A DNA stretch of 30,994 nt from CAZGMJ01 sp964526785 (GCA_964526785.1 CAZGMJ010000061.1:1-30994); one strand, 5' to 3'. Positions 1-7,724 are shown, counted from the stretch's first letter. Program-made: numbers and translations. Notes: generated by a model not told the origin, from the sequence alone.

Positions 1-28
1 CCTGGCTGCTGAAAAGAAGGTTGCATAG
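1..28 (+). CDS. Possible C-terminal end of a truncated upstream gene
   Basis: In the second reading frame the window opens with codons for LAAEKKVA followed by TAG at 26-28. The Ala/Lys-rich tail is a plausible protein C-terminus, and the candidate RNA that follows starts cleanly after it. Eight residues are too few to assign a family, and a chance open frame of this length is common, so confidence is low. Confidence 0.25.
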
Positions 29-50
29 TCGTGAAACTTATGAAATGCGG

Positions 51-235
51 TACTATAGCCTCCAGAGAAGACCGTGTTTCGCTGGCGGACGCTCTGGCGT
101 CCGCTCTCATCATTGGGACCGCAAAGGCAAACCTATCCCGCTTCTACGTCTCTGTCAAGCGTCATTGACCGTGGCGTACGTCCGTGGGGCTATCCGTTTG
201 GTTTTCGGAGGGCATCCCGGCTGGGGCGGGTTTTT
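51..235 (+). ncRNA. Candidate structured non-coding RNA (about 175 nt)
   Basis: No convincing reading frame covers this stretch, but it can be folded by eye into a closed domain. A terminal helix pairs 59-63 and 67-73 with 207-211 and 200-206 (12 pairs, one G-U, a 3-nt bulge). Inside it are a perfect 8-bp hairpin (85-92 with 97-104, loop 93-96) and a 5-bp hairpin (154-158 with 165-169). A -10-like TACTAT lies at 51-56, just before the terminal helix, and a hairpin with a T-run ends the domain at about 235. The length resembles 6S RNA, but a multi-branched interior is not the 6S rod with a central bubble. I do not recognise tmRNA, SRP RNA or RNase P landmarks. It could instead be a leader or the 3' region of the upstream transcript. 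Confidence 0.4.
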
Positions 236-238
236 ATT
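216..238 (+). terminator. Rho-independent-type terminator
   Basis: CCCG (216-219) pairs with CGGG (227-230) around a 7-nt loop and is followed immediately by TTTTT at 231-235. The stem is short but GC-only, and the T-run is well placed. It would end the candidate RNA at 51-235 or the upstream gene. Confidence 0.5.
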
Positions 239-395
239 CCAGGCATCTGGTTTCGATTGCTCCTCATCCCCGACCTGCGACCGGACTCTGTCATGCTGAA
301 CTTGTGATTTTTGTCAGAGAAATACCATAGAACACGCCCAAGGAGACCCTATACACATACCGCGCCAAAACGGGCAATCACGAGTGACGAATCTG

Positions 396-424
396 TTGCA
401 TTCGGGGCGGGGTTGCTATAGAAT
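396..424 (+). promoter_or_regulatory. Sigma-70-type promoter of tRNA-Pro
   Basis: TTGCAT (396-401) and TAGAAT (419-424) are separated by 17 bp, close to the TTGACA/TATAAT consensus. Predicted transcription start is near 431, about 26 nt before the tRNA. The rest of 236-395 shows no gene or clear structure. Confidence 0.6.
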
Positions 425-456
425 CAGGCGTTATGGGCAATACCGGTTAGGCAGTA

Positions 457-531
457 CGGGGTGTAGCTCAGCTTGGCTAGAGCGCCTGCTTTGGGAGCAG
501 GAGGCCGTAGGTTCAAATCCTATCACCCCGA
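457..531 (+). tRNA. tRNA-Pro (anticodon UGG)
   Basis: A full cloverleaf is visible: acceptor CGGGGTG (457-463) pairs with CACCCCG (524-530), followed by discriminator A531. The anticodon stem CCTGC/GCAGG encloses the loop TTTGGGA, giving anticodon TGG. The T-arm carries GGTTCAAATCC. The 3' CCA is not encoded. A decayed integrase gene lies downstream, so this tRNA may once have served as an attachment site. Confidence 0.95.
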
Positions 532-604
532 TTCAACTAAACTCTTGTGACCGACAGGTTTGCGAGAGATCATTCTCGTGTCATTCGCATCGGCAAACAC
601 TCTG

Positions 605-624
605 CTACACTTATGACTACACTT
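605..624 (+). repeat. 8-bp direct repeats upstream of the integrase remnant
   Basis: CTACACTT occurs at 605-612 and again at 617-624, a 12-bp period, about 25 bp before the N-terminal remnant of a tyrosine recombinase. Short direct repeats beside an integrase gene can be arm-type binding sites, but this is inference and a chance repeat is possible. Confidence 0.3.
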
Positions 625-648
625 TTGGCGCACTGAAAGGGTAGTACA

Positions 649-1221
649 ATGCCGAGAAGTAGACCAGCATCACATCCAATTTCGTATCACAAACATACGA
701 AGCAATACTATAAGGAAATTTGCTGCCGTATTCAGGTTTCGGTAGTGTACGCTTGTTTCTGTAAACTCAGATGAAGGAGTTCTGTTTTTCCCCTTCGCAG
801 AACGATGACGGGAAAAAAAACGGTCCGGATTGGGACTTTGCAGAAGCGGGTCAAGTCGTGTCAATACCATTTTTTTTCGGAAAGAAAGGATGGAACGACC
901 ATGACCCAAGATCAGATTGTACTGGAGAATCTCGTCGAACTCATCAATGACATGGCGGAATCGAGAGTTGTTCGCAGGCGTGCGGGGATCGAAAAGTGGG
1001 ATGATGCATTCCAGGTCATGCGACGAAACCGTGAGACAGACTGGGGGCAAGTCTATCCTCAGTATGTGGTCTCAACATGGATTGGGCACGGTATTCAGGT
1101 TTCTGCCCGTCATTATCTGCAGGTGCCGCAGGAGCTATATGACAAGGCCGCTGGCGCAAACAAAGTCCAAACTGCCACAAAATCCTCTCGCAACAAGCAG
1201 AAAAAAGGCGAGCGACAGTAA
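649..1221 (+). pseudogene. Degraded tyrosine recombinase (phage-type integrase) with the middle lost
   Basis: Two pieces of one protein remain in the same frame. The first, 649-774 (41 codons), starts ATG after an AAAGGG ribosome site and reads like an integrase N-terminus, with YHKHTKQYYKEI resembling the YHK-x-SGQ-x-Y opening I associate with planctomycete integrases; it ends in TGA. The second, best started at ATG 901 and ending TAA 1221, reads like the family's C-terminal catalytic part: FQVMRRNRETD, then VVSTWIGHG and RHYLQV with the likely nucleophile Tyr. The region with the first catalytic Arg and most of the core-binding domain is missing, so it should be inactive. Residues 3-35 of the second piece are not clearly integrase-like. 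It lies between tRNA-Pro and tRNA-Val, typical of an eroded integrative element. The small second frame could still be expressed. Confidence 0.7.
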
Positions 1222-1249
1222 ACCACTGCCTCGCAAGGACTTGTGAAAA

Positions 1250-1323
1250 TGGGCGGTACAGGACTTGAACCTGTGACCCCCTGCGTGTAAAGCAGGTGCT
1301 CTAGCCAACTGAGCTAACCGCCC
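1250..1323 (-). tRNA. tRNA-Val (anticodon UAC)
   Basis: Read on the minus strand, GGGCGGT pairs with ACCGCCC and the discriminator is A. The anticodon stem CCTGC/GCAGG holds the loop TTTACAC, giving anticodon TAC. The D-arm has the usual TTAGCTCAGTTGG and the T-loop TTCAAGT. CCA is not encoded. It is convergent with the integrase remnant. Confidence 0.95.
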
Positions 1324-1333
1324 GTGGCCCGGT

Positions 1334-1362
1334 AGAATACCGCATGCGGCTACTTGCGTCAA
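1334..1362 (-). promoter_or_regulatory. Promoter of tRNA-Val
   Basis: On the minus strand TTGACG (1362-1357) and TATTCT (1339-1334) are 17 bp apart, each one or two bases from consensus. The start site would be just upstream of the tRNA. The region is shared with the divergently transcribed nitroreductase gene. Confidence 0.65.
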
Positions 1363-1434
1363 TACCAACGATAGCTTATATTCCATCCTCTGCATGGTGC
1401 AATTGGAGATTATCAGAGATATTGAGGTGCCGTC

Positions 1435-1947
1435 ATGACCGTTTGTGAAGCCATACGACAGCGATACTCTTGCAGGGCTTATCTGGACAAAGCGATAGAA
1501 AAGGAGAAACTGGAGGCGATTGTGGAAGCGATTCGGCTGGCACCGTCGGCCAAGAACCTCCAGGACTGGCGTTTTGTGATCGTGCAGGAAGAGGCCACCA
1601 AGGCAAAGCTCGCTCATGCGGCGAACGACCAGAAATTTCTGGAAAAGGCCGGAGCGATCATCGTCGCGTGCAGCGTCAGCGACCATGTAATGCGGTGCGG
1701 CCAGGCCATCGGACCGATAGACGTGTCCATCGCGCTGGAGCACGTCTGTCTGCAGGCAACGGAACTCGGGCTGGCCACCTGCTGGATCGGATCGTTCTAT
1801 CCGAACAAAGTCCGTCCGATCCTCGGAATCCCCGACGATACCGTCATTGTCGAACTCATGGCGCTGGGATACCCGGCCGACAGCAGGAAGGAACCGAAAC
1901 GCGAACCGGTGGAGAATATAGTCTGCCACGAAAGATGGCAGTTTTGA
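1435..1947 (+). CDS. Nitroreductase family protein (FMN-dependent oxidoreductase)
   Basis: The 170-aa product has the compact nitroreductase fold. N-terminal AIRQRYSCRAYLDKAI matches the family's RRS-x-R-x-Y/F opening that contacts FMN phosphate. LAPSAKNLQDWRFVIV (about residues 36-51) is the APSA-x-N-x-Q-x-W motif. ELGLATCWIGSF (about 110-121) is the conserved helix and FMN-contact region, and GYPA-x-S near the C-terminus is typical of the end of the fold. Enzymes of this family reduce nitro groups, quinones, enones or flavins with NAD(P)H, usually as dimers in the cytoplasm. The substrate cannot be read from sequence. ATG 1435 follows GAGGTG at a good distance. The gene stands alone between tRNA-Val, which is divergent, and tRNA-Ala. 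At 170 aa it is on the short side, as in the small nitroreductases of anaerobes. Confidence 0.88.
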   Translation: MTVCEAIRQRYSCRAYLDKAIEKEKLEAIVEAIRLAPSAKNLQDWRFVIVQEEATKAKLAHAANDQKFLEKAGAIIVACSVSDHVMRCGQAIGPIDVSIALEHVCLQATELGLATCWIGSFYPNKVRPILGIPDDTVIVELMALGYPADSRKEPKREPVENIVCHERWQF

Positions 1948-1978
1948 TCACAAACTCGTGCCGCCGGCGCAAAAACAT

Positions 1979-2006
1979 TTGCATTTGCCGCATCTGATGC
2001 TAAAAT
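1979..2006 (+). promoter_or_regulatory. Promoter of tRNA-Ala
   Basis: TTGCAT (1979-1984) and TAAAAT (2001-2006) are 16 bp apart, with a predicted start about 13 nt before the tRNA. Confidence 0.5.
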
Positions 2007-2025
2007 ACCGGCGTTGTACACTCTC

Positions 2026-2096
2026 GGGGACGTGGTGTAACGGGAGCACACCGCGGTCGCATCGCGGAAATGGGGGTTCGATTCCCCCCGTCTCCA
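2026..2096 (+). tRNA. tRNA-Ala (anticodon CGC)
   Basis: Acceptor GGGGACG (2026-2032) pairs with CGTCTCC (2089-2095). The third pair is G-U, the G3-U70 wobble that identifies alanine tRNAs, and the discriminator is A2096. The anticodon stem CCGCG/CGCGG holds GTCGCAT, giving anticodon CGC for GCG codons. The T-stem is GGGGG/CCCCC around TTCGATT. At 71 nt it is short, with a small D-loop and a 4-nt variable loop. CCA is not encoded. From 2097 to 2251 I see no gene or clear structure. Confidence 0.9.
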
Positions 2097-2251
2097 TTAT
2101 CGCTTCGCCCTGCGGCAGCACGAAACCGCAAGGCCCTTGCAGTTCTCTTTACCCAATCGACCCTCTTCTCGCTATCCCCCGGCTGCCCGCGGGCTCGACA
2201 TCCACACCACCGTGCAGTGTACAACGCGACGCGCCAACCACCGCATGGCGC

Positions 2252-3727
2252 TCAGGCATTCGAGAGGTCTACTTCAATGGTACGGGCCCGCTCCGCCAAT
2301 CCCTTCCAGGGCTGCCGATCGGGCTCGATGCCCGGCGTAGGCACATAGATCCCCAGCCGGAGCAGCATTTGCCACGCTGTTCTACGCGGCTCGGGTTCGA
2401 AATCGGGGTACTCTCTGAGGAGATATGATTCGACTGCTTCCTGACGTCCCAATTCGAGCAACTGCTCCAATATCTTGAAATGCTCTCTCTGATCGGGCAA
2501 TTCTTCAAGGAGGATCATCAATCCTTCGAACTGCTGGTCCGGCGGCGCCAGTCGCAGCAGTGCACTGCGGGCCGCTCGGATGACAGGCACTTCCGAACTC
2601 TCATCCAGATCGCCCAGCGTGTGCATGTATGCTTCGGCATCGAGCCGCCCAAGCTGCTCGGCGGCACTGGCCTTCACATACATATCCGGGTGCTGGACGA
2701 ACTTCGCGATGACCGTCCCGTCTTCGGGCTTTGCAAGTCGAGCGAGGGCTTCCAAGGCCTTCGGCAACAGAGCGGGATCGGGCTGATCCGATGTTACATA
2801 TGTGAGAATCGCTTCCCGGGCGGCTTCATGCGGGTGCTTGCAGAAATACTCGAAGCACAGTCCGAGCGAAGATTTGCTACCGGCCTCATTCAGGACTCTG
2901 AGAAAGACATCCTGGTACCTGTCCGTATCAGCGAGCACCAGACGCCGGAGAATGTCCTGGCGAAGGCGAACGTCGCCTTCCTTCGCTGAATGATCCGCCA
3001 ACATGTCCCAGAACAGAATGCCTTCGTCCAGACTGCAGGCCCGCACGTCCATGGCTTCAATGACCTTCTCACGGACGATCGCATCCGGGTCCTGGAGACC
3101 GCGCCGAGCCAGTTCGAGGGCGTCCTTTTCGCTGGCATCCCCAATGAACCGGCTGTAGGCCGTCCCGCGTTCGCCGGCATCCGCTGATTGCAGCGGCTGA
3201 TCGTATTCGGTCGCAGACTGCGCGGCCCCCTTGTGGGCAGCGATATAGTCCTGGACGGACACCTCAGATTCCGGAAGCACCTGCGTCGGCTGGACCCCGG
3301 AGAATACATCGGACAGTTTGCGGTGTGTCTGCTCGACAATCCCCTTGAACTGTCGGAAGCTCTCCACCTCCGAAACAATGGCCTCCAACTTGTCCTGCGA
3401 CGCCGCCAACGCCGCAATCTTCCCATTCAACTCCTGTTTAGTGGCCTGTATTGCCGCGTACTCACTGCTCCGCTGCGTGGCATGCTCGTTAAGCAGATTG
3501 GCCGTCTGCTCAACGGTCGCCTTTATCTCGTTGAGGCGGTTTTCGAGTGACTCCGTTTTATCAATGGTCTGTCGCAGGCGTTCTTTTTCCTCGGGCGAAA
3601 AGGCATCTCTCTTAAGCTCCGCGATTTTGACCGCCATCCGGGAAGACTGCCCCATAGCCACCATGGCCATTATAAGGCTAACGATTGCCACAAGCACTGC
3701 AAGTAATGTCATTACGCCGAAAGCCAT
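2252..3727 (-). CDS. Membrane-anchored coiled-coil protein with HEAT-like repeats
   Basis: The 491-aa product begins with a hydrophobic segment at about residues 3-26 (VMTLLAVLVAIVSLIMAMVA), a single membrane anchor. It continues with a charged heptad-rich helix at about 35-135 likely to form a coiled coil. From about 185 to 480 there are repeated helical pairs such as GLQDPDAIVREKVIEAM, FVQHPDMYVKASAAEQLG and DESSEVPVIRAARSALL, the pattern of HEAT/PBS-lyase-like repeats that bind proteins. No catalytic motif is visible. The start is ATG 3727, because GAAAGGA lies just upstream; the TTG fifteen bases earlier has no such site. It probably works as a membrane-tethered scaffold, but its partner is unknown. 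It is divergent from the GH5 gene. Confidence 0.7.
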   Translation of the reverse strand: MAFGVMTLLAVLVAIVSLIMAMVAMGQSSRMAVKIAELKRDAFSPEEKERLRQTIDKTESLENRLNEIKATVEQTANLLNEHATQRSSEYAAIQATKQELNGKIAALAASQDKLEAIVSEVESFRQFKGIVEQTHRKLSDVFSGVQPTQVLPESEVSVQDYIAAHKGAAQSATEYDQPLQSADAGERGTAYSRFIGDASEKDALELARRGLQDPDAIVREKVIEAMDVRACSLDEGILFWDMLADHSAKEGDVRLRQDILRRLVLADTDRYQDVFLRVLNEAGSKSSLGLCFEYFCKHPHEAAREAILTYVTSDQPDPALLPKALEALARLAKPEDGTVIAKFVQHPDMYVKASAAEQLGRLDAEAYMHTLGDLDESSEVPVIRAARSALLRLAPPDQQFEGLMILLEELPDQREHFKILEQLLELGRQEAVESYLLREYPDFEPEPRRTAWQMLLRLGIYVPTPGIEPDRQPWKGLAERARTIEVDLSNA

Positions 3728-3949
3728 TGAGCGTCCTTTCAATCTTCAGCCAGTCACTAAACAGCAGGACCTGCACAAACCGACGTGTTGGTTCTGCCGA
3801 TTCCATCAGAGCACAATGATAACACGATTCGAGTCTGTGTTCAATCAACAGCGGGGCGGGAAAAATGATCCCGAATTCGCACGGTCTGTTACGGGATCCG
3901 TTCCACCGGGCTTTCGAGAGCTTTTCATGCATATGGCCCGATAACAGTG

Positions 3950-3955
3950 TATAAT
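3950..3955 (+). promoter_or_regulatory. -10 element of the GH5 gene
   Basis: A perfect TATAAT lies 39 bp before the GH5 start. No good -35 is present at 16-18 bp (TTTCAT at 3923 is 21 bp away), so the promoter may depend on an activator. The 3728-3993 interval must also hold the promoter of the divergent HEAT-repeat gene, which I could not place. Confidence 0.45.
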
Positions 3956-3993
3956 GTGCTCTTTGAAGTAGCACAGACTGTGGAGAAGACAGA

Positions 3994-5541
3994 ATGGTAC
4001 GAGGACTCAAATTGACGTGGCTTGCGGCCTTCGGCGTGCTGGTCTTGCTTGCGGCGCGTGTCGATGCAAACCGCCAGACGCTTCTGTTCTGCGACTTCGA
4101 CCAGAGCATGCCGGATAGCACACAAGCCGGCAAACTGGTGAAGGGTTACGAAGGCAGCCGATCCTTGTGCATCGCTCAGGACAACCCGGGGACACTTGTT
4201 CGGCGCTTCCCGCTCCGTCTCAAGGCGGTTGATTCCCGGCTTCTGACGTTGGAGGGATTGGTGAGAGCCAGGGACGTATCGCAACCGCCGAACCCCTGGA
4301 ACGGCGTAAAGGTAATGCTCCTGCTGGAGACCGAAGCAGGCGGGCGCCAGTACCCCCAGATTCCCCTGCCGTCCGGCGCGTTCGACTGGAAGCGCGTACG
4401 GCATACAATTCGGATTCCCCGGAGTATTGCAAAGGCCTGGCTTGTCGTGGGGCTGGAGAAAGTCAGCGGAACCGCCTGGTTCGACGAACTGCACATTACG
4501 GCCGGTCGTCCCGTTGCTGAAGGATACCGAGCCGAAAAGAAGTTCATCGGGCACGATTTGCCAAGGCTGCGGGGCGTCATGCACGGGCCGAGGTTTCGAG
4601 AAGAGGACATCCGCGACCTCGCACTGAAATGGAATGCCAATCAAATCCGCTGGCAGCTCAATTGGACACCGATGAAGAGCGCCGAAGAATGGGCCAGAGA
4701 CCTGGATGCGTATGACAACTGGCTCGACGGAGCGCTGGCCGAATGCGACAAGGCGCTGGACGCATGCGAGAAGTATAATATCAAGGTACTCGTAGACCTG
4801 CATACCCCGCCGGGAGGCAGAGCCGCCGGAGGTGTGTGCCGGATGTTCACGGAAAGGCTCTACCAGGACAAGTTGGTTTCCGTGTGGAAGAGAATAGCCG
4901 CAAGATACAAGGGACGCGAAATCGTCTACGCATACGATTTGCTGAATGAGGCCGTTGAAGGAACAGTCGCGGACGGCTTATTGAATTGGCGCGATTTGGC
5001 GACCAAAGCCGCTCGGGCAATTCGCACTATCGATCCCGGAAAGCCTGTCGTTTTCGAACCGAGTCCATGGGGCGGCCCGGACGGCTTCGATACGCTGGCG
5101 CCGCTTGATCTGCCACGCGTGATCTACAGCTTTCACATGTACCGACCGCACAGTTTCACCCATCAGGGCGTGCACAATCAGAAAACGGGCATTGCGTATC
5201 CCGGCATGATCAACGGCGAATACTGGGACAAAGAGCGGCTTGACGAAGAGATGCTGCCGGCAATCGAGTTCGCAAAACTGTTCAACGTGCATATGTACGT
5301 CGGCGAGTTCAGTGCTATTCGCTGGGCACCACACGACAGTGCCTATCAGTACCTGCGGGACGTGATCGACCTGTTCGAAGACTACGACTGGGACTGGTCC
5401 TATCACGCATTTCGCGAATGGGACGGCTGGAGCGTCGAGCATGGTCCGGACAGAAACGACCGGACACCCACAGACGAGCCCACAAAGCGAAAGCTCCTGC
5501 TTCTAAAGTGGTTCGCGCAAAACGAGCGTCCAGTTCAGTGA
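3994..5541 (+). CDS. Secreted GH5-like glycoside hydrolase with N-terminal beta-sandwich domain
   Basis: The 515-aa product starts with a signal peptide (residues 1-25, ending near VDA). Residues 28-170 form a beta-rich segment with jelly-roll character (LLFCDFDQ at the start, WFDELHI at the end), probably carbohydrate-binding. From about 190 to 505 a clan GH-A barrel follows: DLHTPPGG (268-275), YDLLNEA with the likely acid/base Glu319, SFHMY with His381, and VGEFSA with the likely nucleophile Glu438. This order matches the GH5 cellulase/mannanase family. It should cleave beta-glycosidic bonds by a retaining mechanism outside the cytoplasm; whether on glucan or mannan cannot be decided. ATG 3994 follows GGAGAAG at a good spacing. 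The GT4 and GH130 genes follow on the same strand, suggesting a common glycan theme. Confidence 0.88.
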   Translation: MVRGLKLTWLAAFGVLVLLAARVDANRQTLLFCDFDQSMPDSTQAGKLVKGYEGSRSLCIAQDNPGTLVRRFPLRLKAVDSRLLTLEGLVRARDVSQPPNPWNGVKVMLLLETEAGGRQYPQIPLPSGAFDWKRVRHTIRIPRSIAKAWLVVGLEKVSGTAWFDELHITAGRPVAEGYRAEKKFIGHDLPRLRGVMHGPRFREEDIRDLALKWNANQIRWQLNWTPMKSAEEWARDLDAYDNWLDGALAECDKALDACEKYNIKVLVDLHTPPGGRAAGGVCRMFTERLYQDKLVSVWKRIAARYKGREIVYAYDLLNEAVEGTVADGLLNWRDLATKAARAIRTIDPGKPVVFEPSPWGGPDGFDTLAPLDLPRVIYSFHMYRPHSFTHQGVHNQKTGIAYPGMINGEYWDKERLDEEMLPAIEFAKLFNVHMYVGEFSAIRWAPHDSAYQYLRDVIDLFEDYDWDWSYHAFREWDGWSVEHGPDRNDRTPTDEPTKRKLLLLKWFAQNERPVQ

Positions 5542-5582
5542 GAAGCCGCACTCTCCGGTCCGTTTACGAGCACCCGTTTTCG

Positions 5583-5611
5583 TTGACTTTCCACGCGGCC
5601 GAGTGTACATA
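5583..5611 (+). promoter_or_regulatory. Possible promoter of the GT4-GH130 gene pair
   Basis: TTGACT (5583-5588) is a good -35, with the weak -10 TACATA (5606-5611) 17 bp downstream, in the 149-bp gap between GH5 and GT4. The -10 matches only half of the consensus. If real, the GT4-GH130 pair has its own start in addition to any read-through from GH5. Confidence 0.3.
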
Positions 5612-5690
5612 TACGGACTGACACAACCGCCGGTGGTGACTCAGGCGTGATCGGCCCGGCGGATTACTCAAGACGGGACAATTGACAACA

Positions 5691-6734
5691 ATGGACTTGA
5701 AGAGCAAACGGATTGCAATTCTCTCCCCTGTCGCATGGCGAACACCCCCGCGAGCCTACGGAGCCTGGGAGACGGTGGCGAGCAATATCGCCGAGGGACT
5801 CGTAGCTCGCGGCTGGAAAAACGTTACACTGTTTGCCACGAAGGATTCCGTCACAAAGGCCCGCCTCGAAGGGATTATCGAGAAAGGCTATGAGGAAGAC
5901 AAGTCACAAATCCCCCCCGTTTGTGCCTGCATGCATATCGCATACTGCATGGAACAGGCGGACGAATTCGACCTGATTCACAATAACTTCGATTATCCGC
6001 CCCTGACGTATTCCCGCCTGGTCGATACACCGATGCTGACGACGATTCACGGCTTCTCAGAGCCCGGCATACTGCCCGCATACAGGCGATATAAAGATAC
6101 GTTCTTCGTCTCCATCAGCGATTCGGACAGAGATCCCGAACTGCCGTATCTCGCGACCGTCTATAACGGCATCGACATCTCGCAGTTCACTTTTCGCGGC
6201 CAACCTGGCGATAAACTGGTCTCCTACGGCCGCATTCATGCCGACAAAGGCGTGCACCTGGCAATTGACGCAGCAAAGCGGGCGGGCGTGGATTTACTTA
6301 TCGCCGGCATTGTCCAGGACCAGGCGTATTTCGACACAATGATACGACCGCACCTGAACCTCTCGTCATGCCAGTACATAGGACCCGTCAATCCCGCAGC
6401 GCGCGATGCGCTGCTCGCAGAGGCGATGGCGGTGCTTCATCTCAACACGATCCCTGAGCGGTTCGGACTGGTCATGGCCGAATCGAACGCTGCCGGCGTG
6501 CCGGTCATCGCGATGGATCTGGGATCATGCCGTGAAGTGATCGCCGACGGACAAACCGGATATCTGGTGAGCGATACCGATGAAGCCGTTACGGCGGTAG
6601 ACAGAATCGGCAGGATAGACCGCAGACAGTGCCGCCGGCGCGTCGAGCAGAATTTCACGATTGACTGCATGGTCGCCGGCTATGAAAAAGTCTATGAGGA
6701 GATATTCAGAAGAGAGCATCAGAAGCGCAGGTAA
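5691..6734 (+). CDS. Glycosyltransferase family 4 (GT-B fold)
   Basis: The 347-aa product is a retaining GT-B glycosyltransferase. The N-terminal half has the acceptor-side loop AYGAWETVASNIAEGL (22-37). VYNGIDISQF (158-167) is the typical start of the donor-binding half, followed by SYGRIHADKGVHLAI (178-192). The E-x7-E donor motif is E256-RFGLVMA-E264, continuing into NAAGVPVIA and the C-terminal TGYLV. It is cytoplasmic and would transfer a sugar from a nucleotide sugar to an unknown acceptor. ATG 5691 is preferred: a GGGA motif lies 12 bases upstream, while the TTG at 5682 is too close to it. The GH130 gene begins 21 bp after its stop, so the two are probably co-transcribed. This could be a synthesis/phosphorolysis pair for one manno-disaccharide or compatible solute, but that is inference. 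Confidence 0.85.
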   Translation: MDLKSKRIAILSPVAWRTPPRAYGAWETVASNIAEGLVARGWKNVTLFATKDSVTKARLEGIIEKGYEEDKSQIPPVCACMHIAYCMEQADEFDLIHNNFDYPPLTYSRLVDTPMLTTIHGFSEPGILPAYRRYKDTFFVSISDSDRDPELPYLATVYNGIDISQFTFRGQPGDKLVSYGRIHADKGVHLAIDAAKRAGVDLLIAGIVQDQAYFDTMIRPHLNLSSCQYIGPVNPAARDALLAEAMAVLHLNTIPERFGLVMAESNAAGVPVIAMDLGSCREVIADGQTGYLVSDTDEAVTAVDRIGRIDRRQCRRRVEQNFTIDCMVAGYEKVYEEIFRREHQKRR

Positions 6735-6755
6735 TCTTTTCCGGGAATCTGACAG

Positions 6756-7691
6756 ATGAAGAAGAGCTTTGTTCAACGCTGTGAAGGCAACCCCATATTG
6801 ACCAAAGACGACATTCCGTACGCGGTTCAGACGGTGCACAACGCCGGTGTAACAAAGCACAACGGCCGGTACATCATGCTGTTCCGATCGCATCTGGACA
6901 CGGGACGGTCGATTATTGGAATTGCTGAGAGCGACAATGGATTCGATTTCACGCCGCGTCCTGAACCCTTTATGGCGCCGAGCAGAGAGGGTGTATATGC
7001 CGAATATGAGGAGTACGGCGTCGAAGACCCGCGTATTACCGCCCTGGAGGGGGCGTACTACATCACCTACAGCGCGTATTCACGACACGGCGTGCGAATC
7101 GGCCTGGCTCGAACGGAAGATTTCCAGGCTGTCGAGCGGATCGCGTTCATCACCCAGGCGGACTATCGGAACACCGTCATTTTTCCCGAAAAGATCCGCG
7201 GACAGTACGTCAAACTCGACCGACCCCATTCGGACATAAGTCCGTGGTCGATCTGGATCAGCTACTCGCCCGACCTGCGGCACTGGGGCGAGTCGAGACT
7301 CGTGATGAAGCCGGTGCAGTACCACTGGGATGAAATGAAGATCGGCCCCGGCGCCCCGCCCATTAAAACCGACAAGGGCTGGCTGAGCATTTACCACGGC
7401 GTCTTTCCCACTATGGACGGCAGCGTGTACCGCCTTGGCGTCGCCCTGCACAAGTTGGACGATCCCGCGACCGTCCTGGGAGTCGGCGACAGGTGGATCC
7501 TGGCCCCGGAAGATCCGTGGGAACTGGTCGGCTACGTGCACAACGTGGTGTTCACATGCGGCGCAGTGCCCGAAGACGACGGAACCGTCAAGATTTACTG
7601 GGGGGCAGCGGACAAGGTGATGTGTGCCGGCGTAGCCGTAATGGATGAGCTTGTCGATCTCTGCCTGACAGAATCCAGACCCGCTCTCTGA
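6756..7691 (+). CDS. GH130 family beta-mannoside phosphorylase-like protein
   Basis: The 311-aa product has the five-bladed beta-propeller signatures of GH130: EGNPILT near residue 10, a blade with YIMLFRSH (39-46), GVEDPRIT (88-95) with the catalytic Asp91, KLDRPHSD in the region of the phosphate-binding Arg/His, and KIGPGAPPI with WLSIYHGV. Characterised members reversibly phosphorolyse beta-1,2- or beta-1,4-linked mannosides to mannose-1-phosphate; some are hydrolases. It has no signal peptide, so it acts in the cytoplasm on imported or internally made oligosaccharides. ATG 6756 has a GGGA site upstream. Its tight linkage to the GT4 gene suggests a shared substrate. It is convergent with the metallo-beta-lactamase gene, with only 33 bp between stops. 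The subfamily was not determined. Confidence 0.88.
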   Translation: MKKSFVQRCEGNPILTKDDIPYAVQTVHNAGVTKHNGRYIMLFRSHLDTGRSIIGIAESDNGFDFTPRPEPFMAPSREGVYAEYEEYGVEDPRITALEGAYYITYSAYSRHGVRIGLARTEDFQAVERIAFITQADYRNTVIFPEKIRGQYVKLDRPHSDISPWSIWISYSPDLRHWGESRLVMKPVQYHWDEMKIGPGAPPIKTDKGWLSIYHGVFPTMDGSVYRLGVALHKLDDPATVLGVGDRWILAPEDPWELVGYVHNVVFTCGAVPEDDGTVKIYWGAADKVMCAGVAVMDELVDLCLTESRPAL

Positions 7692-7724
7692 AAAAAGCTG
7701 CGAGTCACACGCGTGCTTCGGCGA

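Noticed and set aside
112..140. Resemblance to a c-di-GMP-I riboswitch (GCAAAGGCAAACC)
   Set aside because: Only a short stretch resembles the consensus; the conserved helices and tetraloop receptor are not in place and no suitable gene follows.
1135..1929. 264-codon minus-strand frame across tRNA-Val and the nitroreductase
   Set aside because: It runs through a tRNA gene and opposite a well-supported nitroreductase.
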